A DNA stretch of 64,000 nucleotides from Indioceanicola profundi. GTDB taxonomy: Bacteria; Pseudomonadota; Alphaproteobacteria; Azospirillales; Azospirillaceae. The stretch covers positions 2,711,501 to 2,775,500 of the forward strand of contig NZ_CP030126.1 in assembly GCF_003568845.1 (NCBI RefSeq). Reading direction: 5' to 3'. Under the pieces are notes generated by a model. That model saw nothing but the letters and a program-made list of their open reading frames with translations. It was not told the origin of the DNA and did not search any database. The position numbers and the translations under genes are program-made. Position 1 is the first letter of the stretch. Each line of letters opens with the position of its first letter. This document shows, piece after piece, positions 36,135 to 44,354 of the stretch.

Positions 36135-37192
36135 TCGACGCCCGCACCAATCCACAGAACGAGAAGATGGCATCCCAAATGGCACCTACCCAAGCCGCGA
36201 CCGCACACGCCCAGACGCTGGCGCACACGAACCTGCCGGACATCCGGGTTTCCGTGCGCGAGCTGTTCGGCATCGACAGCGACATGATGGTGCCCGCTTT
36301 CTCCCAGCCGACCGAGCATGTGCCGGAAATCGACCCGGCCTACCGCTTCGACCGGGAAACCACCCTGGCCATCCTGGCGGGCTTCGCCTACAACCGCCGC
36401 GTCATGGTCCAGGGCTATCACGGCACCGGCAAATCCACCCATATCGAGCAGGTGGCGGCCCGCCTGAACTGGCCCTGCATCCGCGTCAACCTGGACAGCC
36501 ACATCAGCCGCATCGACCTGATCGGCAAGGACGCCATCGTGCTGCGCGAGGGCAAGCAGGTGACGGAGTACCGGGAGGGCATCCTTCCCTGGGCGCTGCA
36601 GAACCCCTGCGCCATCGTCTTCGACGAGTATGATGCCGGCCGCCCGGACGTGATGTTCGTGATCCAGCGCGTGCTGGAGGTGGAAGGCAAGCTGACCCTG
36701 CTGGACCAGAACAAGGTGATCCGCCCCCACCCCGCCTTCCGCCTGTTCGCCACGGCCAACACGGTGGGGCTGGGCGACACGACGGGCCTGTATCACGGCA
36801 CCCAGCAGATCAACCAGGGCCAGATGGACCGCTGGTCCATCGTCACCACGCTGAACTACCTGCCGCACGACCAGGAGACGGAGATCGTCCTGGCCAAGGT
36901 GCCGGGCTATGACAGCGACGAGGGGCGGAAGAAGATCAGCGCCATGGTGCGGCTGGCCGACCTGACCCGGGCCGGCTTCATGGCCGGCGACATCTCCACC
37001 GTCATGAGCCCGCGCACGGTCATCACCTGGGCACAGAACACGGAGATGTTCGGCGGAGACATCGGCTTCGCCTTCCGCCTGACCTTCCTGAACAAGTGCG
37101 ACGAGATGGAGCGGCCCACCGTGGCCGAATATTATCAGCGCTGCTTCGGCAAGGAGCTGCCGCAGTCGGGCGTACAGGCCGATCTGGTCTGA
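36131..37192 (+). CDS. cobS: Cobaltochelatase subunit CobS
   Basis: A 353-residue MoxR-type AAA+ ATPase that drives cobalt insertion by CobN together with CobT in aerobic B12 synthesis. Walker [10 protein letters not shown] is at about residues 95-103, Walker [10 protein letters not shown] follows, and the N-terminal [28 protein letters not shown] is the CobS signature. cobT, usually the next gene, is absent here; a terminator follows instead. B12 is used by the mutase at 56 kb. Confidence 0.97.
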   Translation: MIDARTNPQNEKMASQMAPTQAATAHAQTLAHTNLPDIRVSVRELFGIDSDMMVPAFSQPTEHVPEIDPAYRFDRETTLAILAGFAYNRRVMVQGYHGTGKSTHIEQVAARLNWPCIRVNLDSHISRIDLIGKDAIVLREGKQVTEYREGILPWALQNPCAIVFDEYDAGRPDVMFVIQRVLEVEGKLTLLDQNKVIRPHPAFRLFATANTVGLGDTTGLYHGTQQINQGQMDRWSIVTTLNYLPHDQETEIVLAKVPGYDSDEGRKKISAMVRLADLTRAGFMAGDISTVMSPRTVITWAQNTEMFGGDIGFAFRLTFLNKCDEMERPTVAEYYQRCFGKELPQSGVQADLV

Positions 37193-37244
37193 AGGCCGGT
37201 CTGGTCTGAAGAGTGAGCGCCGGGGCGCACCACTCCCCGTGAGG

Positions 37245-37277
37245 AAAAGGCCGCTGGATGAACCCAGCGGCCTTTTT
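37245..37277 (+). terminator. Rho-independent terminator after cobS
   Basis: 13-bp stem AAAAGGCCGCTGG (37245-37257) with complement at 37264-37276 and a T run to 37277. Confidence 0.9.
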
Positions 37278-37557
37278 CATGTCCGTGCGCCTGTCGGATG
37301 GCGGCGTGAGCGCCGTCACACCGCATGCGCTTGCATCATGACGCCTCCCCCGCTCGCTGCATTGCTCCTGTGACCGGCCGCACAGTTCGGCCCGAGATGC
37401 GGGCCTATACAAATCCCATCACGGACGGCGGGGCCTGACAGCAAGTCACCTCCCCGATCCAGTGGAATATGGACTGGCATGAATACCAGTCCACGGAGCA
37501 GGCCGGACTATGGATCAGCGCCGACCCTCCGCTGGGAACCTTATCAGGAGATGCATC
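37278..37557. other. Leader region of the outer-membrane protein gene
   Basis: No gene seen in this 280-base stretch. It holds a perfect 8-bp hairpin TGGACTGG/CCAGTCCA (37470-37493) with the loop CATGAATA, probably in the 5' untranslated region of the following gene, and a CAGGAG ribosome binding site at 37545-37550. No clear -35/-10 pair found. Confidence 0.4.
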
Positions 37558-38184
37558 ATGCGTCGTTTTGCTTTCGCTCTGCTTGCTGGTGCTGCGCTGA
37601 CGGTGGTTGCCACCGCGCCGGCCATGGCCCGCAGCCCGTTCGACGGCCCGTATGTCGGCGCCTTCGCCGGTTACAGCGATGGCGACGTTGAGACCACGGT
37701 TGGCGCCATCGCCGACGATGTCGGTGTCGATGGCTTCACCTTCGGCGGCTATGCCGGTTACGGCAAGACCTTCGACCGCTTCTATGTCGGCGGCGAGGGC
37801 GAGGTCGCCTACTCCGACCTGGATGGTGACCGTACTGTCGGCGGGCTGGCCACCAGCTTCGAGACCGACTGGACCTACGGGCTGTCCGCCCGCGCCGGTT
37901 ATCTGGTGACCCCGACCGTCCTGGCCTATGGCCGCGTCGGCTACCAGTGGACCGAGTTCGAGGGCACGGCTGCGGCCGGAACCACCGCGGTCAGCTTCGA
38001 CCGCACCTTTGACGGCTGGCGCTTCGGCGGCGGCGTCGAGGTGGCGATCACCGACAATCTGCTGAGCCGCGTCGAGTACACCTACACCGACTATGACGAG
38101 TACGACGTGACCGTCGGCACCTCCGTCGGCGGGCTGGAGCCCAACGCCCACACCGTCAATGTCGGTCTCGCCTATCGGTTCTGA
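37558..38184 (+). CDS. Outer-membrane beta-barrel protein (OmpA-like/Omp25-like porin family)
   Basis: A 208-residue protein with a signal peptide (MRRFAFALLAGAALTVVATAPAMA) and alternating aromatic/hydrophobic strands typical of an 8-strand barrel (YVGAFAGYSDGD, TFGGYAGYGK, TYGLSARAGYLVTPTVLAYGRVGYQWTEF, RVEYTYTDYDEYDV), ending in the outer-membrane signature Phe (VGLAYRF). Strongly translated: good ribosome binding site. Role is structural or in surface interaction; unknown in detail. Confidence 0.9.
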   Translation: MRRFAFALLAGAALTVVATAPAMARSPFDGPYVGAFAGYSDGDVETTVGAIADDVGVDGFTFGGYAGYGKTFDRFYVGGEGEVAYSDLDGDRTVGGLATSFETDWTYGLSARAGYLVTPTVLAYGRVGYQWTEFEGTAAAGTTAVSFDRTFDGWRFGGGVEVAITDNLLSRVEYTYTDYDEYDVTVGTSVGGLEPNAHTVNVGLAYRF

Positions 38185-38289
38185 CCGTTCCGGCCGCGGC
38201 CCTGCGCCTGCCCCTCCCCTGGGGTCGTGACCGATCTACCGCCCCTCCGGCCTGCCCGCCGGAGGGGCGGACTTTCTTGGAGGCCCGCC

Positions 38290-38829
38290 ATGCGCACCCG
38301 GATCGGATTTACCGCCCTGCTTCTCGCCGCCCTGCTGCAGACGCCCGCCGCCGCAGCCCCGGTCGAGGCAGGTCCGCCCGGCGGGCAGTATCTGATGATC
38401 CTGGCCAGGGACGGCGCTTTCGCCGGGCAACTCTGGTCGCTGGCCGGGCGCAGCCTCGCCATCGACCCGGCGGCTCCCGGAACCGGGCGGCTGCTGACCC
38501 GGCTCACCGACGCCCATGGCTGGAGCGATGCCGACCGCGCCCACTGGCAGAGGCTTTCCCTGGAGGAGGCGGTGCAGGCCGTCTGCGCCGACGACATTCC
38601 CGCCCTGGCCACCATGTCCGGCCCGGACGATATCCGGCTGGCGGTCCTGCCGGAAAGCTGCCGCCTGCGCATGATCGACCTCGGCGACGGCGTCAGCCGC
38701 GCCTTCGCGGAGCAAGCCGCCGGGCTCGCATCCGCCAGCATCCCGGACGGCCGGCTGGCAGCCGTTCCGCTGGGAGCCGACACCATTCTCGACATGTCCG
38801 ACGTGCAGGTCGCCGACCGCGCCGAGTAA
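38290..38829 (+). CDS. Exported hypothetical protein, possibly TAXI-type binding fragment
   Basis: A 179-residue protein with a signal peptide (MRTRIGFTALLLAALLQTPAAAA) and a GGAGG ribosome binding site. The segment from VCADDIPALATMSGPDDIRLAVLPESCRLRMIDLGDGVSRAF to the end recalls the C-terminal part of TAXI-family TRAP solute-binding proteins, but the protein is about half their length and the resemblance is weak. No transporter genes are adjacent. Confidence 0.6.
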   Translation: MRTRIGFTALLLAALLQTPAAAAPVEAGPPGGQYLMILARDGAFAGQLWSLAGRSLAIDPAAPGTGRLLTRLTDAHGWSDADRAHWQRLSLEEAVQAVCADDIPALATMSGPDDIRLAVLPESCRLRMIDLGDGVSRAFAEQAAGLASASIPDGRLAAVPLGADTILDMSDVQVADRAE

Positions 38830-38905
38830 CGCCGGCATGGCCCGCCCTGCAGCGGGCATCGCCGGCCTCTTCCGTCCAGCCGCGTTTCGCGCCATATGGG
38901 GCCGC

Positions 38906-40075
38906 ATGACCAGCCCCGCCCCCACCGCCCCCGGTTTCGCGCTCTATGTCCACTGGCCCTTCTGCAAGGCCAAGTGCCCGTATTGCGACTTCAACTCCCA
39001 TGTCCGCGCGCGGGTGGAACACGCCCGCTGGCGCGCCGCTTTGCTGCGGGAGCTGGACCATTTCGCCGATTTGACCCCCGGCCGCACCCTGACCTCCGTC
39101 TTCTTCGGCGGCGGCACGCCCTCTTTGATGGAGGCGGAGACGGTGGAGGCCGTGCTGAAGCGCGCCGATGAGCGCTGGGGCCTGCCCGCCGGAACGGAGG
39201 TGACGCTGGAGGCCAACCCCACCAGTGTGGAAGCCGGCAAATTCCGCGCCTTCCGCGCCGCCGGCGTCAATCGCGTCAGTCTTGGCATCCAGGCGCTGAA
39301 CGCCGCCGACCTGAAGTTCCTCGGCCGGGAGCATTCGGCGGAGGAGGCGCTGGGGGCCATCCGTCTGGCGCGGGAGCTGTTCCCCCGCTTCAGCTTCGAC
39401 CTGATTTATGCCCGCCCTGGCCAGACCGTTTCCGGCTGGCAGGCGGAGCTGACGCGCGCGCTGGAAGAGGCGGTGGGCCACCTCTCCCTCTACCAGCTCA
39501 CCATCGAGGAGGGGACGAAGTTCCACACCCTCTACAGCCGGGGCGAGCTGGTGATGCCGGAGGAGGAGCTGCAGGGCGAGCTGTACGATGCCACGCAGGA
39601 GCTTCTCACCGCCGCCGGCCTGCCGGCCTATGAAATCTCCAACCACGCCCGTCCGGGCGAGGAGAGCCGGCACAACCTCACCTACTGGCGCTATGGCGAC
39701 TATGTCGGCATCGGGCCGGGCGCGCATGGCCGCCTGACGCTGCCGGACGCCGGCAAGGTCGGCACCAACACCCACCGCGCCCCCGAGATCTGGCTGGAAC
39801 GGGTGGAAGCCGGCGGCACCGGCGCCAAGCCCTTCGAGCCCATCGCCCATGAGGACCGGCTGACCGAGCTGCTGATGATGGGGCTTCGTCTAGCCGAGGG
39901 CGTGCCGCTGGCGCGGGTGGAGGAGGAGGCGGGCCGGCACTGGCGCGAGGTGCTGAAGCTGGACCGCATCGACCGCCTGTCCCGCCATGGCCTGCTGGAG
40001 CTGTCGCCCGAGCGCCTGCGCGCCAGCCATGAGGGACGGACCCGCCTGAACGGCGTGCTGGCGGAGCTGGTGTAG
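38906..40075 (+). CDS. hemW: HemW, radical-SAM heme chaperone
   Basis: A 389-residue radical SAM protein: Cys20, Cys24 and Cys27 form the CX3CX2C cluster motif (WPFCKAKCPYCDFNSH). FFGGGTPSLM, VTLEANPTSVE and RVSLGIQALNAADLKFLGREHS are typical of HemW, which carries heme to acceptor proteins; it is often misnamed coproporphyrinogen III oxidase HemN, whose CX3CX2CXC motif has an additional Cys that is absent here (Phe instead). ATG 38906 is chosen over ATG 38837 for normal length. Confidence 0.93.
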   Translation: MTSPAPTAPGFALYVHWPFCKAKCPYCDFNSHVRARVEHARWRAALLRELDHFADLTPGRTLTSVFFGGGTPSLMEAETVEAVLKRADERWGLPAGTEVTLEANPTSVEAGKFRAFRAAGVNRVSLGIQALNAADLKFLGREHSAEEALGAIRLARELFPRFSFDLIYARPGQTVSGWQAELTRALEEAVGHLSLYQLTIEEGTKFHTLYSRGELVMPEEELQGELYDATQELLTAAGLPAYEISNHARPGEESRHNLTYWRYGDYVGIGPGAHGRLTLPDAGKVGTNTHRAPEIWLERVEAGGTGAKPFEPIAHEDRLTELLMMGLRLAEGVPLARVEEEAGRHWREVLKLDRIDRLSRHGLLELSPERLRASHEGRTRLNGVLAELV

Positions 40076-40136
40076 GTGACTTCCGCCCCGGCCTCCATCA
40101 CAGTGGGGGCTGGAATCCTCTCGGAACAGGCGGAAC

Positions 40137-40673
40137 ATGCCGAGCTATGCGGCGCTGCTGCGCGGGGTGAATGTCGGCAAGGCGAAGCGCATCGCCATGG
40201 CCGATCTGCGCAGGCTGGTGGAGGAGCTGGGTTACGGCCGCGTCCGCACCCTTCTGAACAGCGGCAATGTGGTGCTCGACGCCGATGGGGAGGAGCCGGC
40301 GCGGATCGCGGCCCGGATCGAGGCCGCGCTTGCCGCCGCGGCCGGCATTAAGGCGCGAGTCTTCGTGTTTCCCGCGGATGAGCTTGCGGCCGCCATCGCG
40401 CAGAACCCCTTTGCCGATATCGACGTCGACCCCGCCCGCCTGCTGATCGCTTTCGTCGGGGATGCCGGCGGGCTGGAGCGGCTGCGCGTGCTCGAAGCGA
40501 CCGACTGGACGCCGGAGCGGATCGCGGTGACCGGACAGGCCGCCTATCTGCTCTGCCCGGACGGCATATCGGCGGGCAGGCTGGCGGAGGTGGCCTTCAA
40601 GGCGCTGGGGGACGCCGGTACCACGCGCAATCTCGCCACCGCGATGAAGCTGCTGGACCTCGCCGGGAGGTGA
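40137..40673 (+). CDS. DUF1697 family protein
   Basis: A 178-residue soluble protein with the family N-terminus YAALLRGVNVGKAKRIAMADLRRLVEELGYGRVRTLLNSGNVVL and the C-terminal TTRNLATAMKLLDL. The family is widespread, small and of unknown biochemical role. Monocistronic, upstream of tRNA-Arg. Confidence 0.93.
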   Translation: MPSYAALLRGVNVGKAKRIAMADLRRLVEELGYGRVRTLLNSGNVVLDADGEEPARIAARIEAALAAAAGIKARVFVFPADELAAAIAQNPFADIDVDPARLLIAFVGDAGGLERLRVLEATDWTPERIAVTGQAAYLLCPDGISAGRLAEVAFKALGDAGTTRNLATAMKLLDLAGR

Positions 40674-40719
40674 TGGTCCCGCGCGTTGGAATAGAACCCC
40701 CGCCTTGCCCAGATTCGGG

Positions 40720-40747
40720 TTGGAAAGCGGCGCGCCCCCGTCTAAAT
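40720..40747 (+). promoter_or_regulatory. Candidate promoter of tRNA-Arg(CCT)
   Basis: TTGGAA (40720-40725), 16-base spacer and CTAAAT (40742-40747), ending 10 bases before the tRNA. Confidence 0.45.
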
Positions 40748-40757
40748 TGGCCGCGGC

Positions 40758-40834
40758 GCGCCCGTAGCTCATCAGGATAGAGCGCGAGTTTCCTAAACTT
40801 GAGGCAGCAGGTTCGAGTCCTGCCGGGCGCACCA
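40758..40834 (+). tRNA. tRNA-Arg (anticodon CCT)
   Basis: 77-nt cloverleaf with encoded CCA: acceptor GCGCCCG/CGGGCGC, D stem GCTC/GAGC, anticodon stem CGAGT/ACTTG with loop TTCCTAA (anticodon CCT), T arm GCAGG TTCGAGT CCTGC. Accessory-looking small genes follow, but no integrase was seen. Confidence 0.95.
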
Positions 40835-40941
40835 CCCCAACCTCATCCTCGGTCCCGCTGTTCATCCGGCACGCAACGCTGCCGCGTATGGTGCTGTTCT
40901 GCCTGCATCCCCGAACGAAGGTGCGGAAAGGACCCGGCGGA

Positions 40942-41364
40942 ATGAATGAGAATGGTGCGGGCGCGCAGGGCATGGATGTGGCGGAACCGGCCTGGTTCGA
41001 CGCGACGCTCCACTACGCCGCCATGCTGATCGAACTGGCCGGGGTGGCTGTGATCGCGTTCGGCATCCTGGCGGCGGTGGCGATCTTCGCCATGGCGCTG
41101 TCGAGAGGGGTCGGCTGGGCCAAGGCGTACCACCGGCTGCGCACCAGCTTGGCGCGCGGCATCCTGCTCGGGCTGGAATTCCTGGTGGCCGCCGACATCA
41201 TCGGCACAGTGGCAGTGGAACCCACCCTGGACAATCTCTATGCGCTGGGCCTGATCGTCATCATCCGCACCTTCCTCAGCTTCTCCCTGGAAGTGGAGAT
41301 CGAGGGGCGCTGGCCCTGGCAGAAGCCCACCGATCCGGCCGACAGCATCTCCCGCCACGGCTGA
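40942..41364 (+). CDS. DUF1622 family membrane protein
   Basis: A 140-residue protein with three hydrophobic helices (MLIELAGVAVIAFGILAAVAIFAM; RGILLGLEFLVAADIIGTV; LYALGLIVIIRTFLSFSLEVEIEGRWPW). The last, with RTFLSFSLEVEIEG, is diagnostic of DUF1622. The function is not known. ATG 40942 is chosen as the nearest start before the first helix. Confidence 0.9.
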   Translation: MNENGAGAQGMDVAEPAWFDATLHYAAMLIELAGVAVIAFGILAAVAIFAMALSRGVGWAKAYHRLRTSLARGILLGLEFLVAADIIGTVAVEPTLDNLYALGLIVIIRTFLSFSLEVEIEGRWPWQKPTDPADSISRHG

Positions 41365-41486
41365 CGCCCGTTCGGCGCGCCACCTCCTCCGAACGTGCCG
41401 CTCCCCTCCCCGGACGGAACAAAGCGGCTCCGGCTGCGTTCCCCGTGCAATCAGCCGGAAGCGCCGCAATCCAGGGAGGGTCTGTC

Positions 41487-41708
41487 ATGGCCTATGTCGT
41501 CACCCGTGTGCCCCGAATTTCCAAGCACTGGGGCATCCATGACCGCCAGACCAATCTCTGGTGCCCTGTTCCCGCCGGCGAGGATGCGGCCATAAAAGTC
41601 TGCGAGCGCCTGAACAACGGCGCCAAGGCGCCGCCGCTGCCCTGGATCGAAATTCCGGCCGAGAAGCACGGCGCCACCGACAGCCGCAGCTACCGCGGAG
41701 CCGGCTGA
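41487..41708 (+). CDS. Small hypothetical protein (73 aa)
   Basis: MAYVVTRVPRISKHWGIHDRQ... with a perfect GGGAGGG ribosome binding site 7 bases ahead. Soluble, with two Cys and several Trp; could be a small nucleic-acid- or metal-binding protein, but no family was recognised. Confidence 0.65.
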   Translation: MAYVVTRVPRISKHWGIHDRQTNLWCPVPAGEDAAIKVCERLNNGAKAPPLPWIEIPAEKHGATDSRSYRGAG

Positions 41709-41889
41709 CGCCGTCCGGCACTCCCGAAACCGCACCGACCGACGGTCGCAGGTTGGTTCCCGCCTTGTAGGGCATGGGCGCCATGCGGCCGTCTCAGCTT
41801 GACCAATCTCATCCGATACAGGATGTATTGCTTTCCCGCACATATCTGCTGTGGGCCCGCCAATACCAGGCCGTATCGGGAGATTTCCC

Positions 41890-42171
41890 ATGATCGCGCA
41901 TGTTCTCAGGCGCCTCGGCGCCCTCGTTTCCGGCCCGCCGCGGGCCGATTTCAGCGGAATTCCGCCAAACCTGCTCCGTGATGTGGGGCTGGACGGGTCG
42001 CATATCCGGATGATCGCTGTCTCTCCGCGGGAGCAGGATACCGCCCCGTCCAAGCGTCCTTTTTCGTTCCGGACCCATCCGGCATCGGAACTGGTTGAGT
42101 TGAGGGACAGATCGGCTGTTGCATCCGTTTCGGATTTCCGGCACAACATTGCCGGTTCGCTGGCGGCCTGA
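41890..42171 (+). CDS. DUF1127/YjiS-like small protein (93 aa)
   Basis: Contains FSGIPPNLLRDVGLDGSHIR at about residues 21-40, close to the LSDRLLRDIGL-type motif of DUF1127 proteins, which in alphaproteobacteria bind RNA and affect phosphate and C/N metabolism. The remaining residues are polar and not recognised. GGGAG ribosome binding site at about 41877. Confidence 0.6.
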   Translation: MIAHVLRRLGALVSGPPRADFSGIPPNLLRDVGLDGSHIRMIAVSPREQDTAPSKRPFSFRTHPASELVELRDRSAVASVSDFRHNIAGSLAA

Positions 42172-42296
42172 CTGCCGCCGGTGGATGCCGGGTTCGACGT
42201 GCCCGGCGGTGAGAGCGGTGTACGAAGCTGGCGGAACGATCCGGTTCCGGCGGTGTCAGAAGAGAAATCCCCTCTGAACGAGAAGGAGATCGAGAC

Positions 42297-42473
42297 ATGA
42301 CCATGACCCTGATGAGCTACGGGACCGGCGTCCTGCTGTGCGCCAACTCTCCCTTTGCCGCGGGCGTCGTGGAAGGCGCGCCCAAGGCGCGACGTCTCGT
42401 CAAATATCGTTTGAAAGAGGGAAGACATGAGCATCTTCGTATCGCTGGGCGCCGGGCCCAAATTCTTCATTGA
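42297..42473 (+). CDS. Small ORF (58 aa), overlaps the next gene
   Basis: MTMTLMSYGTGVLLCANSP..., preceded by AAGGAG (42283-42288) at good spacing. It ends inside the next small gene (which begins at 42427 in another frame). The second half is Arg/His-rich. Real translation of the first half is likely; function unknown. Confidence 0.45.
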   Translation: MTMTLMSYGTGVLLCANSPFAAGVVEGAPKARRLVKYRLKEGRHEHLRIAGRRAQILH

Positions 42474-42675
42474 GCTGGCCCGCTGGGCCGACGCCCCTCG
42501 GGGCCTGGACATCCGCCGTGAGAATGGGGAAGTCCTGATCTGGCTCGGCAGGCTGCACGTTATCTACACGCCGGCCCGTTGGCGGCCGGAAACCCGCGGT
42601 CCGACGATTGGAGGCCCCACGATTGGACCCACGTTCGATGGACAAGACCCGAGCAGCCGCAAGCTTGCGGCCTGA
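42427..42675 (+). CDS. Small hypothetical protein (82 aa)
   Basis: MSIFVSLGAGPKFFIELARWADAPRGLDIRRENGEVLIWLGRLHVIYTPARW... A GAGGGA ribosome binding site sits just ahead of ATG 42427. The N-terminal 50 residues look folded (alternating strands with Trp/Phe); the C-terminus has a short PTIGGPTIGPTF repeat that overlaps the MarR start. No family recognised. Confidence 0.55.
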   Translation: MSIFVSLGAGPKFFIELARWADAPRGLDIRRENGEVLIWLGRLHVIYTPARWRPETRGPTIGGPTIGPTFDGQDPSSRKLAA

Positions 42676-43066
42676 ACAGCTCGATCCGCTGGTCCGGGTG
42701 CTGGAGGCGTTCCGCCTTCTGGACCCGGACCTGCCCATCCAGTACGCGCTGAGCTTTCTGACCATCGCCCAGAATGAAGGCATGTCCATCCGCGACCTGT
42801 CGGAGCGGCTGGGCATCGCGCAGAGCAGCGCCAGCCGCAATGTGGCGGCGCTGTCCAAATGGCACAGCTTCGGCAAGGAGGGCCACGATCTGGTGCAGGC
42901 GGAGGAGGACCCTCGCGAGCGCCGGCGCAAGATCGTGACCCTGACCCCGAAGGGCCGCACCCTGGCACGTCATCTGGCCGAGCTTATCGGCGGTGACGGC
43001 AGCCAGGGCGGCGGCCGCGGCGGTGATGCCGACGAAGCGCCCCTGCGCCGCGCCCGCGCCGGCTGA
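42638..43066 (+). CDS. MarR family transcriptional regulator
   Basis: A 142-residue winged-helix protein: FRLLDPDLPIQYALSFLTIAQNEGMSIRDLSERLGIAQSSASRNVAALS (helix-turn-helix, about residues 27-75), then HDLVQAEEDPRERRRKIVTLTPKGRTLARHLAELI (the MarR wing). ATG 42638 is chosen; a TTG at 42608 is an alternative. It overlaps the small gene upstream by 38 bases, so it is probably co-transcribed. The tail is Gly/Arg-rich. Confidence 0.85.
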   Translation: MDKTRAAASLRPEQLDPLVRVLEAFRLLDPDLPIQYALSFLTIAQNEGMSIRDLSERLGIAQSSASRNVAALSKWHSFGKEGHDLVQAEEDPRERRRKIVTLTPKGRTLARHLAELIGGDGSQGGGRGGDADEAPLRRARAG

Positions 43067-43266
43067 TCCCCTTCCCGCTTCTGTTCATCCCAGCTTCCGG
43101 GGGGAGCGGATGCGCGCCGTCGATCGCGTGCGGCCGGTCCCGCCGCCGCCCTTTGCAGGCGGGGCTGCGGCGCGCGTGAGCTGGATTGCCTTCTGGCGGC
43201 CTTTTGGATACACGCCCGCCGGTCCGGCAGGGTCCGCCGGGCCGTCCGTCGAAGTTATCCGCGCAA

Positions 43267-43922
43267 ATGATCTGGGAAGAGCTGTACGCCCTGGCACAGG
43301 TGCTGTTCATCGACCTTGTGCTAGCGACAATGCCATCGTGGTCGGAATGGCCGCCGCGGGCGTGGCGCGCAGCCAGCGCCGCACCGTCATTTTCTGGGGC
43401 ATCGCGGCGGCGGCCGTGCTGCGCATCGTCTTCGCCCTGCTGACCACCCAGCTGCTGGCCATCATCGGCATCACGCTGGCGGTCGGCGTCCTGCTGCTCT
43501 GGGTCTGCTGGAAACTTTGGCGCGGACTGCGCCAGCAGGCGGAGGAGGACACCGGAGCCGAGCTGGTGGCGGAAGCCGCGGGCGAACATGCCCCGCATCC
43601 GAGGGCCGACGCGCTGCCCGATGAGGGCACCAAGCCGGTGGGAGTCGCCATCCGCCAGATCATCCTGGCCGACGTCTCCATGTCGCTGGACAATGTGCTG
43701 GCCGTGGCCGGCGCATCCCAGGACCATGAATGGGTGCTGGTGGTGGGGCTGGCCATGTCGGTGGTGCTGATGGGCGTGGCGGCTACCGTGATCGCCCGCG
43801 TGCTGGAGCGGCACCACTGGATCGCCTATATCGGCCTGGCCGTGATCGGCTGGGTGGCCGTCAACATGATCTGGACCGGCGGGTTCGAAGTATTCGATAC
43901 CGTGAACAGCGCCGGCGGCTGA
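43267..43922 (+). pseudogene. TerC/YjbE-type integral membrane protein, frameshifted near the N-terminus
   Basis: From ATG 43267 one frame reads MIWEELYALAQVLFIDLVLA, the expected first helix, but it breaks at 43324; the body (DNAIVVGMAAAGVARSQRRTVIFWG to AVIGWVAVNMIW) continues in another frame to 43922. The family consensus there is DLVLAGDNAIV, so four bases (about one Gly codon plus one base) appear to be missing. The downstream frame is also open upstream to an ATG at 43110 with a ribosome-binding-site-like GGGGGAG, so a fusion protein without the first helix could be made. The family exports metal ions (Mn2+ in relatives). Sequencing error cannot be excluded. Confidence 0.72.
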
Positions 43923-44007
43923 TCGCCGCTACTGCCCTCCCCATCCCCACGGAACCAGCATCCGCCATCCCTGTTGGCGCGGGTCCGATCAGTGTCAGGA
44001 GGACAGC

Positions 44008-44313
44008 ATGGCGGAGAAGCACGCGACCCGTAGCGGCGGCGGTGTGGACATCACCGACAATGCCAATGGCGGCCAAGCCCCCAAGGGCATGGAAGGCCAG
44101 GAACAGGACCAGAATGGCCGGGACAAGGCCGCCGGCTCCGGCGGTTCGTCCCATATGCCGCCGGCCGGCGCCGGCGCCGGCGGGGTTTCCGGCGCCAAAT
44201 CCGGGACCGGCATGGGCACCGCGGGCAGCGAGGACACCCGCAATCCCGACGGCAGCGCCCAGAATCGCGGCCCCGGCACCACCATGACGGTGGGCAAGGA
44301 CACCGGGCAGTAA
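44008..44313 (+). CDS. Gly-rich low-complexity hypothetical protein (101 aa)
   Basis: A hydrophilic, probably disordered protein (AAGSGGSSHMPPAGAGAGGVSGAKSGTGMGTAG) with a CAGGAGGA ribosome binding site. Composition resembles the 114-residue protein at 13801, but clear sequence homology is not evident. Function unknown. Confidence 0.6.
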   Translation: MAEKHATRSGGGVDITDNANGGQAPKGMEGQEQDQNGRDKAAGSGGSSHMPPAGAGAGGVSGAKSGTGMGTAGSEDTRNPDGSAQNRGPGTTMTVGKDTGQ

Positions 44314-44354
44314 CCGGCGGACACCCGCGGGCCGGATCGAAGCCGCGATCCGGC

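Noticed and set aside
38906-40075. Annotating the radical SAM gene as oxygen-independent coproporphyrinogen oxidase HemN
   Set aside because: The cluster motif is CX3CX2CDF without the fourth Cys of HemN, and length and sequence fit HemW.
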